A stretch of DNA of 64,000 bases, taken from the NCBI GenBank assembly GCA_963971425.1, contig OZ020516.1:35638199-35702198 (forward strand), given 5' to 3'. The stretch is from Bryoerythrophyllum caledonicum (taxonomy: Eukaryota > Streptophyta > Bryopsida > Pottiales > Pottiaceae). Both the position numbers and the translations under genes were made by a program. Position 1 is the first letter of the stretch; every line of letters starts with the position of its first letter. The notes under the pieces are model-generated. The model was not told the origin of the DNA, did no database searches, and saw nothing but the letters and a program-made list of their open reading frames with translations. Positions 11,428 to 22,900 of this stretch are shown here, in pieces.

Positions 11428-14400
11428 ATGGCACCACCAAATATTGATAGAATCTGGGAGAGCCACGGCTGGTGGATCGCAGAAGTGGATGAGTCGAGCG
11501 CCTTCTTGTGAGTGACGGATTATCCCTTTGAGTTGGGGAAGTGTACATCGGCGTTGGAGAAGAGTTTTGGCAAAATCCATGCAATCACTCTTCGAGGTGA
11601 TGATATGGTATATGTTACTTGCGTAGTGGGTCCAGGTCAATCGGAGTTGAAGACTTCTCTTTCGAAGAAGTTGCTTCTTGTACCTGTCCCTTTGAACCTT
11701 CTTCAAAATCGAGGTCAAGTGAAATTCCTCAAATCATTGCAGACGTTTTCGTTAAACATCTCTCTTGCAGTACGTACTGCTAGACACAATAACGTCTTAG
11801 TCTGTTTAGCGTTATCACCGGAGATGGTGTTGAAAGCTAAGAAGAATATGGAGGAATATATAAGATATGAAGCATTTCGGGAGAGGGACCCATCACGTGC
11901 GACAACTCAAGCCCCACCAGCGGAACCAGAAGAAACAAAAGTTTATCAAATTCTTGCTGAGCCGTTACAACTGGATTGGCAACCACTAGAAGGGGCCAGG
12001 GAAAGTGGAGGCCAACATCCTACCACAACTTCTGAGGTACAAATATTACCTAATCCTCCATCAACGAATAGACGTCCTACGAAGAGGCCACGTCGTATTG
12101 AGAGTGATGCAGCTTCTGGTTCAAGAGAAGGCCCATCAAGTTTGGATCCAAGCAGGAGGAGGTTGATTGGAAGAAGTGTAAGGTCCGGTGGCAGAGTTCC
12201 TAGATCGAGGCTCAGGACGTTTGATGGTCATGTAGGGCCCCTACATCTACATCGGGAGATTTTGCTGATGTGTCAGCCATGGCGCCGGAGGAAGAAGAAT
12301 TTCACAACCTATCAGACAGTGTACAAGAGGATTTTGAAGACAATGCGGAGATACCACAGGATGTTCCAACTTCTATGTATTTAAAAGCACCAATGCCTAC
12401 AACAAAGGAGATTGCAAAATGATTAGTGTGGGGGAATTTTGTGTTTAAGGCGCACATAGACCGCATTGTCTCTGTGGAGAATCCAGAAACCAACCACCGG
12501 GTTTTATCACAGAAGGGGGTCAGAGAAGTATTTAATCGCTTAAGAGACCCAGAATCCGCGACTCGAGTGAGTAGATTGGTACTTCGACCGATCAGATACA
12601 TCGTGCATACTACCACTGATGATGGTGTCGTTGAGAAGGAGGAGCTGCCATTTCCGTTGGTAGGAACTGCACGAGAATATGAGCGCATGTTCATTGCACA
12701 CGAGAGTGCTTCAGCATAGGGTGCTATGGGATCCCAGTATTCTTGGCTTCAAGATCATATCATTTGGAAACCGGTGGATGGGCAACACATAGTACCAGTT
12801 TGTAAGTTTGCACAGCAGCAGTGGAGAGATGGTACTATGCCTTTAAATAAGTACCTGGACACGTTTGAGTGGCGGGAGGCCTCTTTTGTGGTGTATGATG
12901 ATCGCCGGTTCTACATTGAGAAGTCTGCGCGAATCAACGTGGCGGAGTTCCAAAGACATTCATATTCTACCATGGAGGAGGATTTGAGGAAGATCCGTCA
13001 GATTTGGGATCTATACGGGAGGCCTGATAGCACACTACGTGCGGACGATGCATGTAGGGTTGTTGCTTTAGTGAGTGCGGCAAGTGCAGTGCATAAGTTG
13101 TCCAAGGGGGATGGAGTTCTCACGATGAAGAGGTTGGCCAAAAACATGGAGGATCTGACCAATCATGCATGGAATCCGAGCAATGACTGCCTCGAAGCTA
13201 TCATTCAAGTATGCAAGGACTACGAAGACGGCATTCTCTTTTACAGCAAGGAGGAAGAGGACAAGTGGAAGGACATGGCGAGGAAGAAAGAGCTGGATCC
13301 AAATGTGGACGTACAACCAACAAGAAAGGAGATGACCCAGAATTGGTTGAGGCCGTTAGGTAGAGTTCCGAATTCATATTATCTTCAGTTGGCAAAGTCT
13401 GCTGCAGCGAAGCCGGTGACGGAGGATGGAGTAAGACCTCGTCAAGCATATTACTTCGACGGTGTAAAAGACAAGAATCCTCATACGATTGCCGGTGTTT
13501 GTGACCGATATCAGAGACGAGAAGTTGCGATCAATTCCATCCGTTGGTTGATGGTGGAGAACAAGGAAAATACACGTGATTCTATGGAGGAGTTCTTTCG
13601 TATCCGTGTAGGGAAGTATTTTCCAAGGAGTAACGCACAACTTGATACCTTTGAAAAGCTTTTGAATGCTACCACGAAAAAAACTTGGACTACTCCTATG
13701 CGGGGGAAGGTGTCTAAACTGGAAGACATAGGCTACCTCATCCCCCCTTCCATCAGGTTTCATTATGGTGACATTGCAGCACGGGGGCGTGGATACATTG
13801 GACTGTCCATGGATGTTGGAGGACATGCTACAACTAATTGGGAATGGCAGATGGAAGTCAAGAGGCCAGGCTAGAGCGACACAGAGAATCTTCTTCCGAT
13901 TCGGTGTAGAAGAGGGTTATTCCGCACCGACTACATAGAGTTGGGGAAACCATGTTTGTGGGTGATTGATTGCCGACGTGGCGGTGGGAGGCATGGAGAT
14001 GGTCATTAGGGAGACGCCTAGTTATCCGCAGCTTTTGCACAGCTGACATTGTGGATGGCAAATATTGAACGATGGAACGTCATCTTCTTGTTACTAGCGG
14101 CTGTGTATGTGAACGAGGAGTTTTTCTCAAAGGTGAAGCTTTGAGAGGGATGTACTATGCAACGTGGATGTTGGGCATTTGATCCGTACTCGGTTAATCC
14201 CTATGCTCTCGATTTTACAGAGAATGGGCATCTAGAGCAAGTAGTACAACCGATTGACGATGTTGTGATTTGTATGCAACACCCTGTAGGTACATCTCCT
14301 GGCCCGAACTATGTTTCTAGAGACGTTCCACTTCCTCTTGTTTTCTTGGATCACTGGCGTGAGGCACGCCAACCCTCTGAAGTTGATTCACTTGAGAGAT

Positions 14401-15384
14401 CTCCATCAGAGCTGGCAAGACTAGTGGGCTCATACTTGCCCTGTGGTTGGGGTTTAGTGGCGTGTAACATATCTACGGCCATTCCCATGATCCTTGAAGG
14501 AGATTTCCAGGGATCTGAGGTTTTCATCATTGACGATTGTACAGACAGAGTTTCATTTCGGTCAATGAGTTGTCCGACAATTTCCAAGGACAACTGTTGG
14601 TCAGGACTGGTGGAACAAGTACCGGTTGCAATATCGTACCTGAGACTGAAGAGACGGTTGGTGGAGTGAGGAATGAAGACGACAATGAGGATGGAGGTGG
14701 TTTACATGAGAGATTGCCACATTTAGGTACCACTAAAAATTTCTCATCTCGGAGTAGTTCAGACGCCGATGAAGATGGAGTGAACCAATCTCCTCTAAGA
14801 GAGAGGATTCCATCAATGCAGCGGGCACTGGGAGATACTTCAAGGGAGACGTCTGCAACACCTACAGAGAGGATGCAAGATACCGGTGTAGTGGATGTTG
14901 GTTTGGCGGCAGGGGCAGGAGGGGGGCATACATTTGATGGTCCTAGGCTGGAGATAGAGGAAGAAGAATTGGATTCATTGGAATTTTTTTCGGTGCAGAG
15001 GAGGATTCCACAGCCTTCGATGCCTTCTCAATCAGAGCCTGTATCGGAGACACAAGAGACGTTTGGAGGTACTTAGAGTGATACCGGACCCGGTTTGCCT
15101 TCCGTTCCAAGATCTAGCGTATCTGAGGACATCATTGCATTTCAGGGGGCCTTCTCGTTACAGCGAGAGATGTCCTTCAATCCAGAGGACGGTTTTTTCT
15201 ACAATGATGATAGGGTAAGGCATACGCGGGAGGGTGTTCCTGGCAATTACCGATATGTTGAGTGTGCGTCCATTGGCATCGAAGATGTGGGAGATCGTCC
15301 AGTGCAGGATCATGAACTGTCCGCTATGGTAGGTAGCGCCATTGGACACGTGGAGGGAGTCGTTGCGCCAGAAGATGAGCTCTG
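11428..15384 (+). pseudogene. Second gene of the 12.4-kb element, function unknown
   Basis: I do not recognise this protein. The first ATG (11428, 'MAPPNIDRIW') opens a frame interrupted after 27 codons; coding-like sequence then continues to 15384 across three phases (changes near 12230 and 14550) with several stops, and it is most eroded at 13875-14157. The best-preserved piece is 12726-13874 (382 aa): Trp/Arg/Glu-rich, with 'YDDRRFYIEKSARINVAEF' near its start and 'NAWDNE'-like spacing absent, so it is not another copy of the transposase. An acidic, Ser/Pro-rich region follows at 14600-15384. The gene is GC-richer than its surroundings. It is divergent from the DUF7869 gene and enclosed by the same inverted repeats, so an accessory role in mobility is possible, as in two-gene transposons of other superfamilies. 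GTGAGT at 11508-11513 could be a splice donor instead of part of the first interruption. Confidence 0.5.
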
Positions 15385-15952
15385 AGCCCTGGAGCTATAT
15401 ACTATAGTAGAGCATGCACGTAGTTTAGGTGGCAAATACGTTAGTATAATGCAGTTTGAGATGTGTCTATCGTTCGGTGGATGGTATATATTTATATATT
15501 GGGTGGTCCATATGATATGTTTGATTTTAGAATTCCTCAGCAATAGTGTGGAATTGCTTGATTATGTCTGTTTTTGCATTATAAAATACAGTGAGATACT
15601 TTACACTGTCTTAGAAAATTGCATATATATTTTTGTATCTCTTACACATTGTATTTGTAGTGCACTACTCTAAAATCCTATAATAACTCATAACAAATTT
15701 ATAATCTCTTTGGGCACATGATTATAATTTTGTAGCAGGATTTGTAAACTAGATTAGAAATCATATATTTTCTAAAAAAAAGTAGCAAATGTAAAAAATA
15801 TATTACTGATATGAACATGAAGATGCCTAGGTATGACACGACAAACACCAAAAAAATTTGACAGAAAACATACTAAACTTTTGCCAAATTTTGATTTAAA
15901 AAAAAGTTATGAGCAAATAACTTGCGGCTTTCTACCAGCAACCAGTGCACTT
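15385..15952. other. 3' flank of the unknown gene
   Basis: AT-rich DNA between the end of the plus-strand gene and the right inverted repeat. No further gene or RNA feature is seen. Confidence 0.5.
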
Positions 15953-15983
15953 GGCTAAGTGCATAATTGCTTAATTGCGTGTT
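15953..15983 (-). repeat. Right terminal inverted repeat of the 12.4-kb element
   Basis: On the plus strand it runs GGCTAAGTGCATAATTGCTT and then AATTGCGTGTT, the reverse complement of the left repeat at 3621-3651. CAGTGCACTTG lies just inside it, at about 15943-15953. Confidence 0.85.
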
Positions 15984-16618
15984 ATTTTGGTACCTTGCCC
16001 GACAATGTGTGACAATGTTTGAAAATGTTTGACTTGGGTTAATATGCTATTTTTCACTAAAGACAAGAACTTCTTTTTGACAATTTGAAGGGAAGAAATG
16101 TGACTAGCTAGTATTGAGAATCTCACATTCAATAGAGTGTCTTAGCAAAAGTTTTTGGATGCGCCCGAAGTGCCCGCTCTCCCCATTTCAAATTCAAAAC
16201 CCTATAATTTTTTCATTGAATGGCGGATTTAGGAAAAAAATCTTCTCCCATTTAGGTCTTAGTAATGTCCTTCTACAATAAAAGTTTCAAAGTGGAATGT
16301 TGGAAATTGACACCATAGGATTGTGACCAAACTTTCAAAAAGCCCATTTTTGACACTTGGTCCTTTACGGGTCAAGGATCAATTAGACTCCTCTACCAAA
16401 ATAGGTGGCCACTCGAAGGGTGTTGCACTTCAATTCTACCCTCTAAATAGGGCCCTATATCTTGTTCTTTAAATCTTTCGTGATTTCATGTCATCGTCTA
16501 CATGAGAAAGATTCACGAGTAGCACGTGGTGTGTTCTGCAATGCACAAATTCTTACACATGTTTGCATGCTGCAGCTGAGCTTTGGGATTTGGAAGTTTT
16601 GATGTTTCTATTTTTTGG

Positions 16619-17332
16619 TTAACCCTTTAACGACGGAGCCTATGACCGTGGAAATTTTCAATCAAGTGCATACTCTAGTTTCTCATCAAATATAAGTGGA
16701 ATTTTTTTTAAAAAAATTTCAGAGATGAGATCATATGTCTCAATTATGTTACAAAAATCACAGATTTTATTGTGGAAATTTGAGTTTATTGTGATTTTTT
16801 GAAGAAAAAGTTAAGAAAATTCATATTAAATACAAATTATGCTAAAAAATTCTTAAAATTTCATCAAAGGCGGACATTATAATTCCAAAACTTGTGGTGT
16901 AAATGAAAGTTCCGTGTTCGGCTAAAATTAGAACCACGATTATATGTCCAAGTTCAAATTGCAATAACTTATTCAGTTTTACGTATTTTTAAAATTTTCA
17001 AAATGGTATGGAAACTAGACATCATTAGCTTCATTTCATTAGTTGGACTCAAATTCAAAAAATATCAGTTTGATGGCTTGAATTCAGATCTAGAACTAAA
17101 GCTAGAAGTTTCTCAATTTCAGTGTATTGAGATCCGTGTCACAAGCATTTTCTTGCTTAGATAAAACATGATTACCTCAATGAGGCCAGTTTCATCATCA
17201 TCTTATGCTTGTACATACAAGGAACTCTCCTTTAAATTAAAAAAAGATGAAAAACAGATGTTTACGTTGATTATCATCCAACAATGTCATCCGAAAAGCC
17301 AATTTCTGGCTGCTTCGGCGTTTAAGGGTTAA
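16619..17332. mobile_element. TTAA-type miniature transposon (706 bp)
   Basis: TTAA duplications lie at 16619-16622 and 17329-17332. The left end is CCCTTTAACGACGGAGCC. The right end read inward is CCCTTAAACGCCGAAGCAGCC, so about 14 of the first 17 positions pair. No coding sequence. The interior is not visibly related to the 7605-8548 family, so it is a separate family with the same type of ends. Confidence 0.75.
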
Positions 17333-18393
17333 GCAGGAAGAAGTTATGACAAGTACTTGAAGATGAAGCATTTTGTGTTGGTGCACGGCGGTGGCCTTGG
17401 AGCCTGGTTCTAGTACAACTCCATAGCCTTACTTCTGCTACAATCTAACTAGCAACTAGCAACTAGCAATAGATACCACTGAAAACTAAATGCATCATCA
17501 TGTTGTGTGCGTATGATACTACTTCTTAGTGATTTCATTATAAAGGTAATTGATGGATGTAACATTTTAAACAAAATTGCCCAGGGGACAAAGGTTTCAA
17601 CACTGCTAGTATGCATTTCAACTTTTTGTGAACTCAATTCCCTTACAGAACACAAATGTAAATGGTCAAACCAAAACAATGCTCCTTTCTCAGTTTTTGA
17701 AACATTCAAGAGAAAAAATCATTTTCTAAATTTGATGTAAGAAAAAAATGTTTCCACATAAATTTTCAACCCTAGCTGATAGTACTTGACTGTGCTTGGA
17801 GTGAAATTTCATACTCTGGCACAAAAGTTTTACTGTAAACAACCCTTATTAGTTCTTTCTATTGTAAGTTCTTTAGTGATTTATTTCTATTTAGAGAATT
17901 CATGGCCATTATATTGTTTGATTTAAGTGGCAATATTATTTCATTTTGATGCCTACTTGCATTTTTTATAGAATATTATTAGACTAGTCAAAGAAAATTC
18001 ATGACTCATTTACAAATCATTTTCTTTGAAATTTCTTAATAAAAGAATTTGCATTGTTATGGAATGATATAATATTTTGGATTGAATCTTTGAAACCATA
18101 TTGTCTACCTATAATGAAATTTTCTATGGATGCTATTGTAGATTACTGCATCGGTTTGGTTCACACACCCCCTGTACAAATCAATTGTTAATTTATAACA
18201 CAGTGGTTTGGACACAATGGGTATCACCTAGGTAACATATGAGAATTGTCTAGATATTACAAGGGTATGACCTTGACATTACCTGGGTATCACCTTAGAC
18301 AAATATTTGATATTTACCAAAAAAATTCAACATCTTCCATTCTAAATTAATTATGTACAAACCCAACCAACACGTAGGGTATACATTGGAAAT
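17333..18393. other. AT-rich intergenic DNA
   Basis: No gene is supported. Short open frames at 17449-17740 lie on both strands and have no recognisable product. Confidence 0.5.
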
Positions 18394-19189
18394 TTAACCC
18401 TTTAATGCCTAGGTCATGTTTATCCAAAACCAAGATATGTGCTGATTTTTTTCTTTGAATTCACTTTAATGGAAATAAAATGCCTAATTTTAATATTCAT
18501 CCTTACAAAATTGAACTCAAACCATGACCTAAGCTTTGAGGAAAATTAGCACAACAACCAACAATTGATGGAATAGATTATATTGTTTAAAGTTACCCAT
18601 TTTTTAATGAAAATTGTCAACTTTGGAGGGTATACTACTTAATCCATTAATAGATTTGTACAAGAATTTTTGTACTTGAAATAAAAGAGGTTCACATGTG
18701 CATTAGGTCAATAGCTTCGCATTGACATATCATGTGTGATGAAAACCATTATACATGATTATTGATGATTATTTTACTTTTGTCTACTTGATTGTTACAA
18801 AAATGTTCCAAACTTATACAAACTTAAACAAAAGTATTAAATGCAATAAGAGAAATCAACAATCACAAAACAATGAAGAAGCTCTCAAAGACAAATTTCA
18901 ATCAACATTTAAGACTAAAATCATTTTGCATGTGTATGAAATACAATATAGTATGCAACATAGTATTCATTGTGTTTTAGTGTATTTAATGTATTTTGTG
19001 TTGTATTCCTAGCTATTCCATGAATTCCATAACACCAATTCATGATTTGGTATTTGCAGAATGTTCATGCAATGTGTGCGCAGATCTAAACTTCTAATCT
19101 CACAACCTAATTCCACATGAATTTCATGCAAACTGAGTTTGAACACCTCCAAAGTCCCATTTTGGGTCTCATGGCCATTAAAGGGTTAA
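18394..19189. mobile_element. TTAA-type miniature transposon (788 bp)
   Basis: TTAA lies at 18394-18397 and 19186-19189. The ends are CCCTTTAATGCCTAGGTCATG and, read inward from the right, CCCTTTAATGGCCATGAGAC; the first ten bases match exactly. The interior is AT-rich and non-coding. The termini closely resemble published piggyBac-type ends, which start CCCTTT after TTAA. Confidence 0.75.
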
Positions 19190-19982
19190 ACATCAAACTC
19201 ATAGAATAAACATAAAGAAGTGATTTGTGAAATCCTATATCAAAAAACACATAAAGATCCAAAAAGCCTTTAGCAGCTTCTACTTAGAACACAATGAAAT
19301 GTCCTCTTTTAAAAAATAGGGTTAGTAAATAAAGTATAATCACGAAGAATCATTTCTCAGATAATAGAAATAATGTAGAAAGAAAATGTTCATCAATATT
19401 GTCAAAGAATATTGGGCTTTAAATACTCTAGCAAAATGATAAAATTAACAGACATAATACTTTCTGTCTTGGATAATTCATCACGGCCCAGAATAATATT
19501 GATATCTTGTTTACATAGATACGGGTTCAAGAAAAATACACAAGCTCAATGAATTCATCGCCAACAAAACCTTGTAGGACCAATACTCGAAGGATATTTC
19601 CTAACAAACTGAAACTTCTTGATCTAAAGTAAAAGACGGCTAATAAAAATGAAGCAAATGCCATCAAAGGAAAGAAGTAGAAGTGCGTCATTTCTTCCCC
19701 AGAAATGAGAATGGCCCATTACAGAAGCAATTAGTCACTGTTAAGACTCGACAACCAGAATTCTGAACTTATCCCAACAACTCCATGTCATCTGTGAATG
19801 TGAATGAACTGTGAAACTTACATTCAGTCCTCTTTAAGTGTGCCACCTAACGACAGACTTGCCTAATGGAAATAACTCAGGAAATGCATATTTTCTCACC
19901 AACTAGTTCTGAGGAATCCAATTATCGGGGTGACAACTTATCTCAAAATCTCGTGAGTGGTGTACAAAACTGAAGCGACAGC
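19190..19982. other. 3' flank of the tRNA methyltransferase gene
   Basis: AT-rich sequence downstream of the stop codon at 19983. It presumably includes the 3' UTR; no clear poly(A) signal could be assigned. Confidence 0.4.
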
Positions 19983-22900
19983 CTACAACCTTTCAAACAG
20001 CATGACCATTTCACAGTGTTTTGTGTGAGGAAAGAGATCTACTGCGCAAGCTTTTACAGGATAGAAAGGCTCAGAGGGAGGGAGTGTCTTAACTCTGCGC
20101 CGTGCGTGGCCTAGGTTAGATCCTTTGAAGCCTCCTCTGGTTTTCTGCTTCTCCACAGGACCCTCCTTTATGGGCATGCACAACTCCACCGCATTGGCAA
20201 GTAGGCTGTCAGGGTTGCAAGATATATACCTGCACATGGTAGGAATTTATGGTCAGCAAATGCTACCGTATGCCCACTTAGCCCCCAGACTAGAACATAG
20301 AGATGTTCAATCTACTACTTCAGAGGGAGCTATTCGAAAAGGACAATGAGGAACATCAACAATGTATTCCTTGAGGATTTTATCTGCGTTAACCTCATGA
20401 ATTACACAGGCAAGCATCGAGAGGTGCCAGCGCAATGAACAGAATGGGACTTACACGAGACGCTTTAGTTGCTTGTGTAACCTCAATGTTCTCAAGACCT
20501 GCCACATAACCAAATCCCACACCCGATTATGATGCGGTCAAGAACGAAATTGAACATTCTTCCATGCATAGACGTTTTACAACGATTGGGATCATCGCTT
20601 CTGTTACACTTGTGAAGGAGTATTGGGAAGGGAACTCATTATATCGTGTTTGGGAACAAAAAGGACTATATCGTGTTCTGCAAATCAATCCATAAATCCT
20701 CCATTTGGTTGATGATTTCGACGCCTGAAAGCGCATTGATACTAACCATGACGTAAATGGAAAACTTGCCCTTACTCACCACATGATGAAGTCCTACTCG
20801 AGGTGGATCGACAATAGCCACAATGTTCTTGAATCGTGGTCTCTTGTCCTCGTTCTGCTTAACTGAACCTTCAATAGAAGATGACGTTTGTTCCTCACTG
20901 CCTTTTCCAGTTTTAGCAGCTTCAGCTTCATGGTCATGCTGGTCTGGACCGTCTATAGCGTACTCCTTCAGCAAGTTGCTAATCACATTTTCTGCCTGTA
21001 TACGATGATAGCAAAGACTTTATTGATTCGTTCAGTCATAATATGGGTCCTTGCAATATCACCCAATTTCGCATGTTTAATTATCATAAACTGACTAAGC
21101 CCGACCATGGCAACTTAAATATTTGCATACCTTGCCGCAGATAAACCGGCAGTTTTTAATACCGTTCAAATCCGCATTAAGTTGTGCATCAGCAACTGCC
21201 GAGGCGTTCATCTCGATTCCGACCACCTGAAAATATCCATAGATTATATAATTAATGATTCATCCAGAAGAAAAATGAAGACTGTTGACAGCACAGCTTG
21301 CCATTCAGCTTGGTGAGGCTAAGGAGGCTGTAGCATACCATTCCAACTCGTTTAGCGAGTGTCAGCCCAATAGCACCAGTCCCGCAGCACACGTCAAATA
21401 GCAAGGTGTCTGGACCAAGTCCAGCCCAATCGCCAGCGAGCGAGTAAAGCTTTTCTGCACCAGCTGAATTGACCTGCAATAAGAAAGTCGTACACGTGTT
21501 CCTTTCAATAATCCCAGAGTTTTATGCAGCAGAGAATCAAAGGGTCAAGAAGGAGGAGGCAAGTACTGCCCCTAGCATTATTTCAGAGACACATGCAATT
21601 CCTAATAATTGATCGCAACCCCCTAAGTATATCCCCACCACCAGTAGTTCTTCTATCAGATGATATATTACACACTTCCCAGATATCACCAAAGATACAT
21701 TGTAGAACTTCCTTAGAGACGTCCCATATGATTCAGCTTCAACTCCTCTCGAAATGTAAGTGCGCTCAATTTCGGGTAAGATAGGCAATCAAAGGCAAAT
21801 AAAACACATTGCTTAGATTTCAACTTGAAGTTATTAAATGAGTTCTTATCTCCAAAATACAGGGTACCTTGATGAGAGAAAGCAGATTGAGCTTACCTGA
21901 AAGAAAGCAGTTGGTGATATCCTGAATTTCGAAGTACCAATATAGTCATGAATGTGAGCTAGAGGTTCATCAAGAGGTTTCCCTGAATTATGAATCTCCT
22001 CTAAACCAGGCAATGGTAAGGCATGCAAAGGACAATCCGCCGGAGCTGAGTTTGATACTCCCACATGTTCCTGAGAGGTCAACCAGGAAAGGTTCCTAGT
22101 AATTAAAGCATGAATATTCAACCTTGAAAGGGAGCTTTTGACGCTAAGCAGACGAATTTCAAAGTGACGCCTAACCGAACAATTGTTGTATAAACAATCA
22201 CCTGGACGAGAAGAGCTGTCAAGGGTAGTTGAGGAGTTGCAGTAGTTGCAGCCTCAATAAGCGCCTTCGCCATGTTCGAGTATTCTTCTTTAGCTCGGTG
22301 GTCTGGAACGCCTGTTGGGCACACCTGTGAACGGAAAATGCTGTATACGTAAGCAAAAAGGCCACCATTTGTTGATTCTTTGAACTCCATGTTAACCAGT
22401 TGCTTAGAGCCAGACTGCCTTGTGTCTAAAAAGTAACACTCAGATTTGAAAAACGACACTGCGCACAGATTCAATATCACAAGTTCGCTCGTTTTCATAC
22501 ATGAGCTTTCCAAAGTGTTTTTAAATGATTAAAAAAAAATCCATTAGAGATAAGAGTCATACCTGTACGACTAGCATAACTTCTGCTATTTCCTTGCCTA
22601 TTTCATCTACAGATCCAAGTTCTCGGCCTTCTCTGATCTGCGCAATGTTAACAAAAATATGATACAGAAGACCTAAAGCATCCACAGTCTACCAATAAAA
22701 CACATGATACATCAACTTCTTAAAATAATATATAGGAAGTATATATTGATTGTTTGTCTGCAGCCCTCCATACATTTCAAATACGCACACCGTACATATT
22801 CTAAGCAGATCAATATAATTGACATACAAGTACAACTTACAGTTAGCATACGCCAGAAACCAGTATTGTCCGTTTTATTCCAAACAGGAAGCTTGGAAGC

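Larger units (their letters stand above)
3621..15983. mobile_element. 12.36-kb DNA transposon with 31-bp TIRs and two eroded genes
   Basis: The left end (3621-3651) begins AACACGCAATTAAGCAATTA. The right end (15953-15983) is its reverse complement with one mismatch in 31. More TGCACTT/AAGTGCAC motifs lie just inside both ends. The element sits inside a miniature transposon (3059-16375). TTTT occurs on both sides if the ends are read as TAACACGC...GCGTGTTA, so a 4-bp target duplication is likely; ATTTT is an alternative. Inside are a minus-strand DUF7869-type putative transposase (4191-7421), a plus-strand gene set of unknown function (11428-15384), a nested TTAA miniature (7601-8552) and a duplicated remnant (10270-11370). 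The two genes diverge from a 4-kb non-coding centre that includes the assembly gap. Both genes carry several disruptions, so this copy is defective. I cannot place it in a named superfamily. Confidence 0.75.
3059..16375. mobile_element. TTAA-type miniature element split by a 12.4-kb insertion
   Basis: The left part (3063-3620) and right part (15984-16371) match, in order, the two halves of the uninterrupted miniature at 7605-8548. The left end TCCCTAAGGTTCCGTGACAG corresponds to CCCTGAAGGTACAATGACAG, and the right end GACACTTGGTCCTTTACGGG corresponds to GACACTTGATCCTTTAGGGG. The split copy is flanked by TCAA on both sides (3059-3062 and 16372-16375), a variant of the TTAA duplication around the other copies. 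Everything between the two halves is the inserted element at 3621-15983. The miniature itself is about 0.95 kb and encodes nothing. Confidence 0.8.
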
